This document shows, piece after piece, positions 41,967 through 51,076 of a DNA stretch of 64,000 bases. The position numbers and the translations under genes are program-made. The DNA is taken from positions 1,488,001 to 1,552,000 of the forward strand of contig CBDDHT010000004.1 of NCBI GenBank assembly GCA_965228615.1, written 5' to 3'. The stretch's first letter is position 1; every line of letters begins with the position of its first letter. The notes under the pieces were generated by a model. That model saw nothing but the letters and a program-made list of their open reading frames with translations, was not told where the DNA came from and did no database searches. The stretch comes from CBDDHT01 sp965228615. GTDB lineage: Bacteria; Pseudomonadota; Alphaproteobacteria; Rhizobiales; Methyloligellaceae.

Positions 41967-43880
41967 TCATGCCTTATGAGAGCGTTCACGCTTATCTTTC
42001 CGTGTCGCGTTTGCTGCCGCCGACTTGCCGGTTTTTTTCTTACGCTTCTTCTTCTTTGCGGGGCGCTTCGCATCGGACTTCGGCTTTGTCTGTGGCGTGC
42101 TGCCCGAAGCATCATCATCCCGGCGGGGCGGTCCGAACTGTGCGAGGCGCCGTTCCCTGCGGTTTGGTTTCCGGGCTTCCGGTGTATCCGGTTGCTCAGG
42201 TTTGGCCCGTTGAACCGACGGCCTGACAGGCTTGGGCGGCTCAATCGGGGCCATCGGGACGACGTCCAAGCGTGTCGCGGTGATGCCCTTTTCCAGCTTT
42301 CGGCTCGGGCCGAGGTCCGCCTGGAACTGGTCCGCGCAGTCCGCGTTGAGTTCGACGTGGGTCTCGGCGCCGTGGACCTTGATTGCGCCGATTTCGCGAT
42401 TTGTGATGTTCCCCGCCTTACACAAGACGGGAATGAGCCAGCGCGGTTCGGCATTGTGCTTGCTGCCCACAGAGAGGGAAAACCAGACACTGCTCGCAAA
42501 ACCCTGCTGGCGCTTCTTCTTCTGCGGGCGCTCTTTTGCCGTGCGGCGGTCTCGGGGTTGACGGGGGTCGACCACAGCGAGTTCTTCAGGCGAGGATCTG
42601 CCCGCACGATAGAGGCGCACGAACGCTGCTGCGATATCCTCGGGGCTTTGCTGCGCCAGGAGCCTGGCGATGATGTCCTGTTCGCCCTCTTGTGCCGCTT
42701 CGGTTAGCACGGCGTCCGCCAGGAGGCGTTCGTCGTCCTTTTGCGTGACTTCGTCGGCGGATGGGGGCGGTGCCCAGGTGGCTTCGATTTTCGCTGACTT
42801 AAGGAGACGCTCGGTCCGCCGCCGATCCCGCGGCAGCACGATCAAGGCGCTGATACCCTTGCGCCCTGCCCGCCCAGTGCGGCCACTGCGATGCAGCAGG
42901 GTGTCGGGGTTGGTGGGCAGATCGGCATGGATCACCAGTTCAAGGTCCGGCAGGTCGAGGCCACGGGCGGCAACGTCCGTTGCAATGCAGACGCGGGCCC
43001 GCCCGCTACGCAGGGCCTGCAGCGCCTGGGTCCGGACCTCCTGACTCAGCTCGCCCGACAATGCCACGACGGAAAAACCACGATTGTTGAACCGTGCTGT
43101 CATGTGATTGACGGCCGCACGGGTGTTGCAGAAGACGAGCGCGTTCTTGGCCTCATAGAAGCGCAGGACATTGATGATGGCGTTTTCCTTCTCGCCCGCC
43201 GCGACCTCGAGGCCTCGATAGGCGATGTCGAGATGCTGTTTGGCTTCGCCAGCGGTTTCGATCCGGACCGCGTCGCGTTGGAATTTCCGCGCGAGATTGG
43301 CGATGGTGCGGGGGATCGTCGCCGAGAACAGCAAGGTGCGCCGCTCGGCGGGCGTTGCCTCGAGAATGAATTCGAGGTCCTCCCGGAATCCGAGATCCAG
43401 CATTTCGTCCGCTTCATCAAGGACCACGGCCCTGAGGTTCCGTGTCACGAGCGAATTGCGCTGGAGATGATCGCGCAGACGTCCAGGTGTGCCGACGACG
43501 ATGTGGCAGCCCCGGTGAAGGGCGCGGCGCTCGGCGCGCATGTCCATACCACCGACGCAGGATGCAACGACAGCGCCTGTTTGTTTGTAGAGCCAGTCCA
43601 GCTCCCGCTTGATCTGAAGGGCCAGCTCGCGCGTGGGCGCAACGATCAATGCCAGCGGTGCGCTACATCTGGAAAAGCGGTCTGCATCGCCAAGCAGTGT
43701 CGGGCCAAGCGCAATACCGTATGCGACGGTTTTCCCGGAGCCTGTCTGGGCGGATACCAGGGCGTCTGCATCGCCGAGTTCGGCAGCGACCACAGCCTTC
43801 TGCACAGGGGTCAGCTCTGTGTAACCGCGCTCGATCAACGCCTGACCAAGTGCCGGAATGACACCCTCGATGTTCATCAT
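41967..43880 (-). CDS. DEAD-box RNA helicase (DeaD/CsdA-like)
   Basis: 637-residue ATP-dependent RNA helicase. Motifs in order: Q-motif region LTPVQKAVV, AQTGSGKT, PTRELA, TPGR, DEAD, SAT, then helicase C domain with RGLDLPDLELVIH and HRSGRTGRAG. After about residue 440 a DbpA-like RNA-binding domain (VWFSLSVGSKHNAEPRWLIPVLCKAGNI) and a Lys/Arg-rich disordered tail ending KDKRERSHKA. Likely role in ribosome assembly or cold adaptation. ATG 43880 was chosen (MMNIEGVIP); the frame continues upstream without a sensible start. Confidence 0.94.
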   Translation of the reverse strand: MMNIEGVIPALGQALIERGYTELTPVQKAVVAAELGDADALVSAQTGSGKTVAYGIALGPTLLGDADRFSRCSAPLALIVAPTRELALQIKRELDWLYKQTGAVVASCVGGMDMRAERRALHRGCHIVVGTPGRLRDHLQRNSLVTRNLRAVVLDEADEMLDLGFREDLEFILEATPAERRTLLFSATIPRTIANLARKFQRDAVRIETAGEAKQHLDIAYRGLEVAAGEKENAIINVLRFYEAKNALVFCNTRAAVNHMTARFNNRGFSVVALSGELSQEVRTQALQALRSGRARVCIATDVAARGLDLPDLELVIHADLPTNPDTLLHRSGRTGRAGRKGISALIVLPRDRRRTERLLKSAKIEATWAPPPSADEVTQKDDERLLADAVLTEAAQEGEQDIIARLLAQQSPEDIAAAFVRLYRAGRSSPEELAVVDPRQPRDRRTAKERPQKKKRQQGFASSVWFSLSVGSKHNAEPRWLIPVLCKAGNITNREIGAIKVHGAETHVELNADCADQFQADLGPSRKLEKGITATRLDVVPMAPIEPPKPVRPSVQRAKPEQPDTPEARKPNRRERRLAQFGPPRRDDDASGSTPQTKPKSDAKRPAKKKKRKKKTGKSAAANATRKDKRERSHKA

Positions 43881-44066
43881 TGTTTGCTTTCGGAATTCTG
43901 CCGCCTGATGGCGGTGCGCTGGAGTAGCACGCCCTATCCAGGCAGGGGTGCAGAGGCCTTGCCGGGGTATATCGCACAAACGCGCGGCAATGTGAGGAAA
44001 TTTGCCGCTTGCGGCTCATCCGCGCCTGGTTGCCGGTTATTCGTTGTGTCTTGCAGTTTCTCGGAA

Positions 44067-44390
44067 TTACGCTGGTGCTGTCCGGTGGGATAGGGATTGG
44101 CTGGACCATTTGAGTTTATTTCGCTCACGGCTGTTCCGTGCCTACGGCACGGGCCTCCGCGGGGGCGGCCTGACCGGCCGGCGCGCGGTCGCGCTTGCCG
44201 CGTCACTATGGCGCGGTTGTCTCAGACACACTGAAAATCGTGCCGTATAGCACCGGCCATACGGCACGATCTCACATCGAACCAAGAATAACCGAGCGAC
44301 TAGCGAGGCAAGGCCAAGCGGCCGCCGCCCGGTCAGGGCGCCCCCGCGGAGGCCCACGCCAAAGGCGTGGAATAGCCGTGAGCGAAATAA
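44067..44390. repeat. Inverted pair of the structured repeat (copy at 44 kb)
   Basis: One forward element (core from CTCACGG at 44124) and one reverse element (CCGTGAG at 44376-44382) face each other across a unique-looking spacer containing TCTCAGACACACTG and CATACGGCAC. The whole unit is nearly the same as 60961-61285. Each core has several hairpins: CCGTGCC-TAC-GGCACGG here, and the reverse element has CCACGCC-AAA-GGCGTGG. It lies between the helicase start and the DUF2306 gene. No gene is supported in this gap. Confidence 0.85.
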
Positions 44391-44456
44391 ACCAAATCTC
44401 AAAACCACGGCACCATCACGCCGTACCGCATCAGCTACACATGCTCTTGCCAATAC

Positions 44457-45134
44457 TTAGATGTTCAATGAACCGTCACTCTGATTTCCCGTCAATCTCT
44501 TCGGCGCCAAGAGCCACCCGATCAAAACCTCGGCGACCAATAGATTGAGCCCCCATGCCGATACCATCAGGCCGTCGCGGAGCACGCCCTGCGGCTCAGT
44601 TCCGATAGTGATCATCCAGCCGATACCCAAGACTGCCTGTGTCGACGCACCCTGGCCGATCGCATAAGCACGAAGCATCGCGGCACCATGCCGGAAAATC
44701 TTTCGAGACCGGATCGCGATCACGGCCCACCCGATGAGCCCAATCATTAATGAACCAAGGACCATCCGCACCCAATAGAGCAGAGGTCCCTGAAGGTCTT
44801 CGGAAAAGACGTAGGAATGGGTCATCCACATTCCACTGGCAGCGGAGATGCAGCCCATAGTCGCGATGGTGCGGCCGATGGCGCGATGGGCTGCCGGGTG
44901 ACGCGTTCTGATACTTGGCAGGAACTGCAGCGCGCCGATGATACAGAACAGGAAACTGCTCAAGATGTGGAGCACGACCGGAAAGGGAGCGGCCAAAGCC
45001 CGCGGGTTCTCCGGTATGATCGCGGGGCCGCCCGCCAATTCGAGGACGCGTAGCAATCCACCGAAAGCTGGAATGAACGAATAGACAAGGATGAGGGCCA
45101 ACAATGCCCACTCCGATTTCCTCAGAAGTTTCAT
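44457..45134 (-). CDS. DUF2306-like membrane protein
   Basis: 225 residues with about six hydrophobic segments: ALLALILVYSFIPAFGGLLR, VVLHILSSFLFCIIGALQFL, AIGRTIATMGCISAASG, WVRMVLGSLMIGLIGWAVIAI and GLNLLVAEVLIGWLL. RTRHPAAHRAIGRT and the His residues after the second helix are typical of DUF2306 proteins; function unknown. Start ATG 45134 (MKLLRKSEW). Divergent from the LysR gene at 45330, which probably regulates it. Confidence 0.8.
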   Translation of the reverse strand: MKLLRKSEWALLALILVYSFIPAFGGLLRVLELAGGPAIIPENPRALAAPFPVVLHILSSFLFCIIGALQFLPSIRTRHPAAHRAIGRTIATMGCISAASGMWMTHSYVFSEDLQGPLLYWVRMVLGSLMIGLIGWAVIAIRSRKIFRHGAAMLRAYAIGQGASTQAVLGIGWMITIGTEPQGVLRDGLMVSAWGLNLLVAEVLIGWLLAPKRLTGNQSDGSLNI

Positions 45135-45329
45135 AGAATGCTCTCTCGGTTCGGGGCGGGGCGTTCTGTCCGAAGGTCGGTGGCCCGGCATGCCCAGGAC
45201 GATCCGACCGAATGCCTGTTGTGCTTCATCGCGACCAACGCACCTGCTTTAAGACTGACGTCGGCCCATTCTCTAGATCGGTTCCTCTCCATACGAAATT
45301 GCGTATTTTTCTAGTTCTGGTATACGTAA

Positions 45330-46220
45330 ATGATGGAGTGGCAGAGATCAGCTTTCGATTGGAACCAGGCGCGTGCGTTTCTTGTCACGGCCGAAGAAGG
45401 CTCGCTATCGGCGGCCGCGCGAGCCCTTGGGCAGACCCAGCCGACGCTCAGCCGACAGGTCGCAGGGATCGAGGAGGCGCTTGGCGTGACACTCTTCGAG
45501 AGGACATCGCGTGCGCTTCTGCTGACACAGGCCGGAGCCGAGTTGCTCGAGCATTTTCGCAGCATGGGCGATGCCGCAAACCGCATTTCCGTTGCGGCCA
45601 CGGGCCAATCCCAGACCGTTACCGGACAGGTCGTGATCGCCGCCACCAACGGTATGGCAACCTTCTATCTGCCGCCAATTCTCAAAGAGCTCAGAACCCG
45701 GGCGCCTGAACTTCAGATCGAGATCATTGCTTCGAACGCACTCAGCGACCTGCGGCGGCGGGAGGCCGACATTGCGATCCGTCACGCCCGCCCCCAAGAC
45801 GAAAACCTGTTCGCGAAACGCCTGCGCGACACGGCGGGGCGTCTTTATGCGTCGTCGGCCTATCTCGATGAGATCGGCCGCCCATCGCGGGCCTCCGATT
45901 TGGCCGGGATGCAGTTCGTCGGGTTCGATCATCCCGAACAGCGGCTCGGGCTCATGGCATCGCGCGGCATCGATCTGACAACAGCGAATTTCAACTTCAA
46001 CACGGCAAGCGTGACCATGGCGCTGGAGCTCATTCGGCAAGGCTTCGGAATCGGAATCCTGCCAGACGATGTCGCCGAGACATATCCCGAGCTTGAAGAT
46101 CCCTTTCCCGCCTTTGAGCCGATACAGATCGAAACCTGGCTGGTGGCCCACCGGGAACTCAGAACGAACCTGCGCATTCGTCTGGTTTTCGATCTGTTGT
46201 CCGAAGGTCTCGGGACTTAG
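45330..46220 (+). CDS. LysR-family transcriptional regulator
   Basis: 296 residues. HTH: FDWNQARAFLVTAEEGSLSAAARALGQTQPTLSRQVAGIEEALGVTLFER; effector domain with VIAATNGMATFYLPPILKELR and RREADIAIRHARPQDENLFAKRL. It resembles the subgroup that controls a single divergent gene, here the DUF2306 protein. The start codon context is ATGATG at 45330. Confidence 0.92.
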   Translation: MMEWQRSAFDWNQARAFLVTAEEGSLSAAARALGQTQPTLSRQVAGIEEALGVTLFERTSRALLLTQAGAELLEHFRSMGDAANRISVAATGQSQTVTGQVVIAATNGMATFYLPPILKELRTRAPELQIEIIASNALSDLRRREADIAIRHARPQDENLFAKRLRDTAGRLYASSAYLDEIGRPSRASDLAGMQFVGFDHPEQRLGLMASRGIDLTTANFNFNTASVTMALELIRQGFGIGILPDDVAETYPELEDPFPAFEPIQIETWLVAHRELRTNLRIRLVFDLLSEGLGT

Positions 46221-46492
46221 CCATCCGCATTTCTGTCGGCGACCCGTATTCCAGTGACAGTTCCCCAAAAATTCCTATTCGATGGTGGAACGCATAACAG
46301 TCGAAAATGCCCTCTTTCGCAGTCCTTTCGCTAGAACAATGGCATGTCATCTTCATTCCGAATGGTTCCGCAGACGCAAAAAGAGAAGAGCGCGATGCGG
46401 ATACATCGCACTCTCCTCACTCGAAACCGAGGCATGGGATTGCCAATCGGCATGTCGCCACCTCGTGTGCGTCCAGGTGGACGCACCTTGCT

Positions 46493-48247
46493 CTAGAGGC
46501 GGTTCGCTCTCGAGCGGGTCGATGATGTCCGGCGGGACTTGAGCCTGTTCGATTGCTGCAGCCGGCGGGCACGCTCCTGCCTCTGCCGTTGCGCTTCGAT
46601 CCGGCGCTGGCGAGCCTGCGCGGCTTTCTTCTGCGCTTCGCGGCGCCTGCGAGCGTCGGCAGCGCGCTTGGCCGCGTCTCGGCGCTTGCGGGCTTCGGCT
46701 GCTTTCTTTGCCGCCTCCCGTCGCTTCTTGGCCAAGGCCGCTTTCTTTGCGGCTTCGCGGCGGCGTTTCGCCTCCGCAGCTTTCTTCGCCGCCTCGCGAC
46801 GCTTTCGCAACTCTCGCAGCTTCTTCAGCCGCTCAAGTTCCCGCGCCGCCGAATGGGTGGGCCGGGGGGTGCCCGTGTCGCCCTTCAGCTCATCGGGTCC
46901 ACCGGCCGTCGGACGGCCTTCCTTCACGACATAGAGCCTTTCCGCAAGAGCGACAGCTGGCATGCCGGGCATGGACATGCTGCGCAGCGCACATTTGACA
47001 TCGACCGTTTTGGTCACCGCAAATTTGTGCGTTCCGACGGCTCTGAATTTCCCGGCGACGTGCGACTTCGTATTCACCGTGCCGGTCCATTCGCGACCGC
47101 TGCCGCAGGCCAGCCGATAAGACGTTTTTCCGGCGCGATTGCTGACAAGTCGAAAGGTGACGGTGCCTGTGCGCGGCTTGAACTGTGCCGCTCCGGCGTG
47201 GTCGCCAAGCGTCAGATTTCCAACAACCTTCAATGGAATGAGCGTTCCACCATCGCCTGGGTTTTCACTCGGAACGTCCGCAAGACCCAGGCCTCCGGGC
47301 GCGCTGCACCGGAGGGTGATGTCTTTCCAGCCATCATGAGCGCCGATCGGCTGGGTCACCAGATCCTCGACCTTCGCCTGAACGACACTGGTCTTGGAAA
47401 CGCTGATCCACTTCTTGACCTCTGCCTTGTAAATACCGGATCCGGCATGGGTCGATACGACATCGATGACTTCGCCCTTGATCGGCTGATTGCCGACCTT
47501 GGTCCAGAGTTTGAGCTTTACGGGTCCCGCCTGGTTCGTCTTGGCGCGCAGGTGAATGCGGCCCTTCTTGCATTCCTTGCCGAGCGACGGCTTCGACACG
47601 GCATGCGAAAAGGTCCCGAGAAACAGCTTCAGATCCTTGACCTTCATGTCGTCGAGCTCGGACACAGGCCCGCCCGTCGACTTCGGCTTGGCCGGAAGAC
47701 ACTTGAGCGGAAGCAAGGCACTGCCCTGACCGATCTCTTCGCCCAGCCCGCTTGCCCCGCTGCTGCTGAAACCTTCCTTGGAAAAAGAGACGGCCAATTG
47801 TACATGGGGGCCGAATATGAGGTCATGCCCTTCCGCAACCGTCTCACCCCGGTCGAGACCGGCATTGCAGGCCTGCAGGATCTGCGTGCGCTGAAAGGTG
47901 CTGATGTTCGTTGTCGAGCCGGTCAGCAAGAAGCTCTTGTCGACACGGACAGGCATTCCATCGCTGAACGCTTCGTTGACCAGGAATCCGCCGCCGCCAG
48001 GCTGATACAGGCGGTAGCTGTATACGAGGTGGTCGGTCTTCCCGGCGCCGATCGTTATGGGAAGGTCGATCGCCTTGGATTTGATCTTCGTCCAGCTGAT
48101 TCCGTCCTCGGAAATCACCTCGATAGCCTTCTGGCCAAATCCGTCATGTATAACTTTGAGCTGCGTCGCTGCCTGTGCAACGCCGCTGGCCGTTCCAGCA
48201 GCCAGCAAGCCTGCCAGGGCGGCGAGCGTTCTTTGAGCATGTTTCAT
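46493..48247 (-). CDS. Exported protein with basic 13-residue tandem-repeat tail
   Basis: 584 residues. Signal peptide in the first 27 (TLAALAGLLAAGTASGVAQA). The central part has beta-rich segments with repeated Cys (LRCSAPG, RLACGSG, VKCALRS), probably disulfide-bonded. The last about 100 residues are a helical Ala/Lys/Arg tail with five tandem 13-residue repeats of the form RREAAKKAAEAKR and a degenerate sixth. The tail resembles TolA-type or single-alpha-helix spacers and could span the periplasm or bind nucleic acid or murein. GAGGACG precedes ATG 48247. No family recognised for the core. Confidence 0.7.
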   Translation of the reverse strand: MKHAQRTLAALAGLLAAGTASGVAQAATQLKVIHDGFGQKAIEVISEDGISWTKIKSKAIDLPITIGAGKTDHLVYSYRLYQPGGGGFLVNEAFSDGMPVRVDKSFLLTGSTTNISTFQRTQILQACNAGLDRGETVAEGHDLIFGPHVQLAVSFSKEGFSSSGASGLGEEIGQGSALLPLKCLPAKPKSTGGPVSELDDMKVKDLKLFLGTFSHAVSKPSLGKECKKGRIHLRAKTNQAGPVKLKLWTKVGNQPIKGEVIDVVSTHAGSGIYKAEVKKWISVSKTSVVQAKVEDLVTQPIGAHDGWKDITLRCSAPGGLGLADVPSENPGDGGTLIPLKVVGNLTLGDHAGAAQFKPRTGTVTFRLVSNRAGKTSYRLACGSGREWTGTVNTKSHVAGKFRAVGTHKFAVTKTVDVKCALRSMSMPGMPAVALAERLYVVKEGRPTAGGPDELKGDTGTPRPTHSAARELERLKKLRELRKRREAAKKAAEAKRRREAAKKAALAKKRREAAKKAAEARKRRDAAKRAADARRRREAQKKAAQARQRRIEAQRQRQERARRLQQSNRLKSRRTSSTRSRANRL

Positions 48248-48509
48248 TCTGTTCGTCCTCGATCGATAAAAAAACGCGCGGGAAAGTGCCCACACGTTTC
48301 GGGTTTTGCGCTTGTCGCTGTATTGCTTGATGGGTCGCTCAAGGAACGCAATTGGTTCAAAGGGGCCGCGGAATCCGGCCGACGGCGAACAGCAGGTCTG
48401 ACATCGAGGAGGCAGAAACGGCTCTACGGATTGTGTTCGTGGGCAAAGGCGACGGCCAGAGTCACTGTCGCAACGAGGATTGATCCCGCAGCATCTGGAC
48501 GGGTGAAGG

Positions 48510-48761
48510 CTATCCCTTGTTTCGCGCTATCATGATCGCCCCGCCAACTAGCAATGCCCCGACCACGACAGCAGAGAGGCCGGCAAATGGTCCGTTGACA
48601 ATCGCGATCATTCCCATCAGCGCGCAGAATGCGCCAATAAGCGAAACAATGCCCGGCAGCTTGTTGTCACCGAAAGCGGAACCGGCTGCCAAGATGACTC
48701 CAATCGCGACCACGCCCAATCCCAAGACCAAGCCGATACCGATCAACAGATATTCAATCAT
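48510..48761 (-). CDS. Small membrane protein (83 aa), unknown
   Basis: Three hydrophobic segments: EYLLIGIGLVLGLGVVAIGV, GIVSLIGAFCALMGMIAIV and FAGLSAVVVGALLVGGAIMI. It ends ARNKG. No domain recognised. A start at ATG 48761 directly follows the hairpin pair at 48785-48888 on the minus strand. Confidence 0.6.
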   Translation of the reverse strand: MIEYLLIGIGLVLGLGVVAIGVILAAGSAFGDNKLPGIVSLIGAFCALMGMIAIVNGPFAGLSAVVVGALLVGGAIMIARNKG

Positions 48762-48784
48762 CAGGCGATCCTAGCAATCTCGTT

Positions 48785-48828
48785 CTAGAGCAACGTGCGT
48801 TTAATCAAACGCACACAAGTTGCTCTAG
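48785..48828. repeat. Interrupted palindrome of the TCTAGAGCA type
   Basis: Outer arms CTAGAGCAAC / GTTGCTCTAG (10 bp) and inner arms GTGCGTTT / AAACGCAC (8 bp) around AATC, with a 4-nt ACAA interruption on the 3' side. The outer arms match a type of palindrome widespread in Hyphomicrobiales. Confidence 0.6.
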
Positions 48829-48840
48829 CAGTTTAGAGTC

Positions 48841-48888
48841 GATCAACTTTTCTGCGCTTTGTCGATTCTGACTAAGCGCAGGTTGATC
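48841..48888. repeat. Second interrupted palindrome with mirrored layout
   Basis: Outer arms GATCAAC / GTTGATC and inner arms CTGCGCTT / AAGCGCAG; here the 4-nt interruption (TTTT) is on the 5' side. It follows the first palindrome after 12 nt. Confidence 0.55.
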
Positions 48889-49033
48889 TAGTATCGGAAA
48901 TGCAGACATGCCAATCGTATCCCAACTCTTGCGACAGGAACATCGGTTGCAGTGCGCCGACGCCCAGAAAGCACGCTCGCCGATCGGGAAGCGGATGGTC
49001 CATGGAGCAACCCAGTGAAATGACAATGCGCGC

Positions 49034-49885
49034 ATGACCGGTTTCATTGATGACATGCATTTGGCTGCGGAGAGCGCCCAGGCCGTCGGCCGCGACGAGA
49101 TCATGCCGATTTTTCAGAGTGAAGATCTCGGCACCTCGACCAAAGCAGATGCTTCGCCCGTTACCCTCGCCGACAAGGCTGCGGAGAGCGCGCTGCATCG
49201 ACGACTTCTGCAGGCCCGTCCCGATTACGGATGGCTATCGGAAGAGGCCGACGACAACCAAGCACGATTGACCGCAAAATATGTCTGGATTGTCGATCCG
49301 ATCGATGGAACCAGATCCTTTATCCGACGGTCGGATGAATTTGCGATCTCAATCGGGTTGGTCGAGAGGAACGCGGACGGCGTCTACAATCCGGTCGTCG
49401 GTGTTGTTCATATGCCGGCGCAGGACAGAACAATTTGCGCGGCATTCCGGGCAGGCATTTTTGTGGATGAAAAACAGGTTCAACCGCATCCCATCAAAAG
49501 CTTGCAAGAGAGCATCGTTACATTCGGGCACGGTGAGCAGAATGCTGCAGATGTCGGAGCTATTTTCGGTTCGCGTTTCGTGCATCAGCGCATCGTCGCA
49601 TCCATCGCGATGCGCCTTGCTCAGGTGGGTGCCGGGGAAAGCAACATCAGTGTGACTACCCATAAACTTTGCGAGTGGGATATCGCCGCAGGGGATCTGA
49701 TTTGCCGAGAAGCCGGGATGACGGTCACAGACCTTTCCGGCCAACCGATTGTCTACAACAGGCAAGATCCGACGACAGAAGGCCTGGTTGTTTGCCCGCC
49801 CGCCCATCATTCACGTGTCCTTGAAATGTGTCGGGCCACAGGCTTTTCTGGCGAAGCGCGAGGTGTAAAGGCATGGCAAACTTAG
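49034..49885 (+). CDS. Inositol-phosphatase superfamily enzyme (CysQ/HisN-like)
   Basis: 283 residues with the metal-binding motifs of the Li-sensitive phosphatase superfamily: WLSEEADD (Glu-Glu), DPIDGT starting at Asp88, and CEWDIAAGD near the C-terminus. It hydrolyses a phosphomonoester such as 3'-phosphoadenosine 5'-phosphate, inositol phosphate or histidinol phosphate; sequence alone does not settle this. The start ATG 49034 gives MTGFIDDMHLAAESAQ, matching the family first helix. Confidence 0.86.
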   Translation: MTGFIDDMHLAAESAQAVGRDEIMPIFQSEDLGTSTKADASPVTLADKAAESALHRRLLQARPDYGWLSEEADDNQARLTAKYVWIVDPIDGTRSFIRRSDEFAISIGLVERNADGVYNPVVGVVHMPAQDRTICAAFRAGIFVDEKQVQPHPIKSLQESIVTFGHGEQNAADVGAIFGSRFVHQRIVASIAMRLAQVGAGESNISVTTHKLCEWDIAAGDLICREAGMTVTDLSGQPIVYNRQDPTTEGLVVCPPAHHSRVLEMCRATGFSGEARGVKAWQT

Positions 49886-49937
49886 CGAATTTGTGCACAA
49901 CCCCTGTGGGTCCTCCCCTCCCAGCTGTGCGTTGAAA

Positions 49938-50031
49938 CCGCCCGAATTTGATCCGGGCGGCCCAATCGACTACCTATAGGCCATCCAATTCACATTGAAG
50001 CCGTCCAAATCCATTGGGCGGCAATTTTTTT
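49938..50031 (+). promoter_or_regulatory. Two-hairpin leader with intrinsic terminator before a methyltransferase gene
   Basis: Hairpin 1: CCGCCCG (49938-49944) / CGGGCGG (49954-49960). Hairpin 2: GCCGTCCAA (50000-50008) / TTGGGCGGC (50014-50022), followed by A-A and seven T, the shape of an intrinsic terminator, only 22 nt before the ATG at 50054. The 5' arm of hairpin 1 can also pair with the 3' arm of hairpin 2, so terminator and antiterminator forms are possible. It may simply be the terminator of the upstream phosphatase gene. Confidence 0.5.
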
Positions 50032-50053
50032 AACTGGAAAGGACCGGTTTCCT

Positions 50054-51073
50054 ATGTCGGTACAGTTGGCCGAAACGGCCGAGGATGTTTCGAAAATCGC
50101 TTTCGGCTTCATGGCATCGAAAGCGCTCTTTGCGGGACTTCACATTGACGTTTTTACCCTCCTCGCCGAAAAGCCGAAAACCGCCAGCGAAATCGCAACC
50201 GAGACCGAGATACCGGCCAACCGCGTGACGACCCTGCTGACAGCCCTGACGAGCGTCGGGCTTGTCGACCGGAACGACACCTCATACTCCAACGCACCCG
50301 GCGCCGAGGTCTTCCTGTCGCGCGAGTCGAAGCACGAGTTCGGTGACTATCTGCGCTATCAGATCGATCAGCAGATGTACCCGTTTCTCAGCCAGCTCAA
50401 CGAGGTCATCGAAGGGTCGCTCGAACCCGATGCTGTCGACTCCTACCAGCATTGGATGTCGGATCCGGAGCAGGCCTCGATCTACAGCGAATCGCAGCAC
50501 GCCGGCTCTCTCGGGCCCGGCCGTACGCTATCTCGGCTGGTTGACCTGTCCAATGCGAAAAACCTGCTGGATGTCGGTGGCGGCACCGGGGCCATGAGCA
50601 TCCGGCTGCTGGAGGCCAACCCCAACCTCAACTCGACGATTATCGATTTCCCGAACGTTTCGGAAATCGGCTGGCAGTTCGTCACCAAGGCGGGAATGGT
50701 CGACCGTGTCCGCTATATCCCGGGCGACGCGCTACAGGTCGAATGGCCCAAGGAACAGGATGTCATTCTGATGTCCTATCTGTTCAGCGGCGTTCCGGGC
50801 AGCGAAGTCCCCCGCCTTGTCGACTATGCCTTCGACTGCCTCGCCGATGGCGGCCGTTTTCTGGTGCATGATTTTATGGTCGAAGACGATCGCAGCGGCC
50901 CGCCAATGGCAGCTCTCTGGCAACTGCAGCACATGGCCTTTACGCCGGAGGCGCGCTCGGTCACGCCAGGCTGGCTGACCCAGCGCATGAAGGACGCGGG
51001 CTTTAGCGATGTCGAGGAAGAGGAAATGATCCCCGGCATGACCCGGCTCATTCACGCCCGCAAGAGAGCGTGA
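50054..51073 (+). CDS. SAM-dependent O-methyltransferase (acetylserotonin/CrtF-like)
   Basis: 339 residues. N-terminal winged-helix dimerisation domain (FGFMASKALFAGLHIDVFTLLAEKPKTASEIATETEI) and C-terminal Rossmann domain with SAM motif LLDVGGGTGAMS (Asp173), DFPNV, GDALQVEWPKEQDVILMSYLFSG and FLVHDFMV. It belongs to the plant-type O-methyltransferase family that includes BchU and CrtF, but no pigment genes are here. Co-transcribed with the thioesterase gene 3 nt downstream. GGAAAGGA is the SD. Confidence 0.86.
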   Translation: MSVQLAETAEDVSKIAFGFMASKALFAGLHIDVFTLLAEKPKTASEIATETEIPANRVTTLLTALTSVGLVDRNDTSYSNAPGAEVFLSRESKHEFGDYLRYQIDQQMYPFLSQLNEVIEGSLEPDAVDSYQHWMSDPEQASIYSESQHAGSLGPGRTLSRLVDLSNAKNLLDVGGGTGAMSIRLLEANPNLNSTIIDFPNVSEIGWQFVTKAGMVDRVRYIPGDALQVEWPKEQDVILMSYLFSGVPGSEVPRLVDYAFDCLADGGRFLVHDFMVEDDRSGPPMAALWQLQHMAFTPEARSVTPGWLTQRMKDAGFSDVEEEEMIPGMTRLIHARKRA

Positions 51074-51076
51074 TCG

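Noticed and set aside
42891..44093. 400-codon plus-strand frame opposite the DEAD-box helicase
   Set aside because: The helicase motifs are complete on the minus strand; the plus frame has no domain.
46553..48535. 660-codon plus-strand frame opposite the exported 13-mer repeat protein
   Set aside because: The minus-strand gene has a signal peptide, SD and repeat structure; the plus frame has none and is a shadow.
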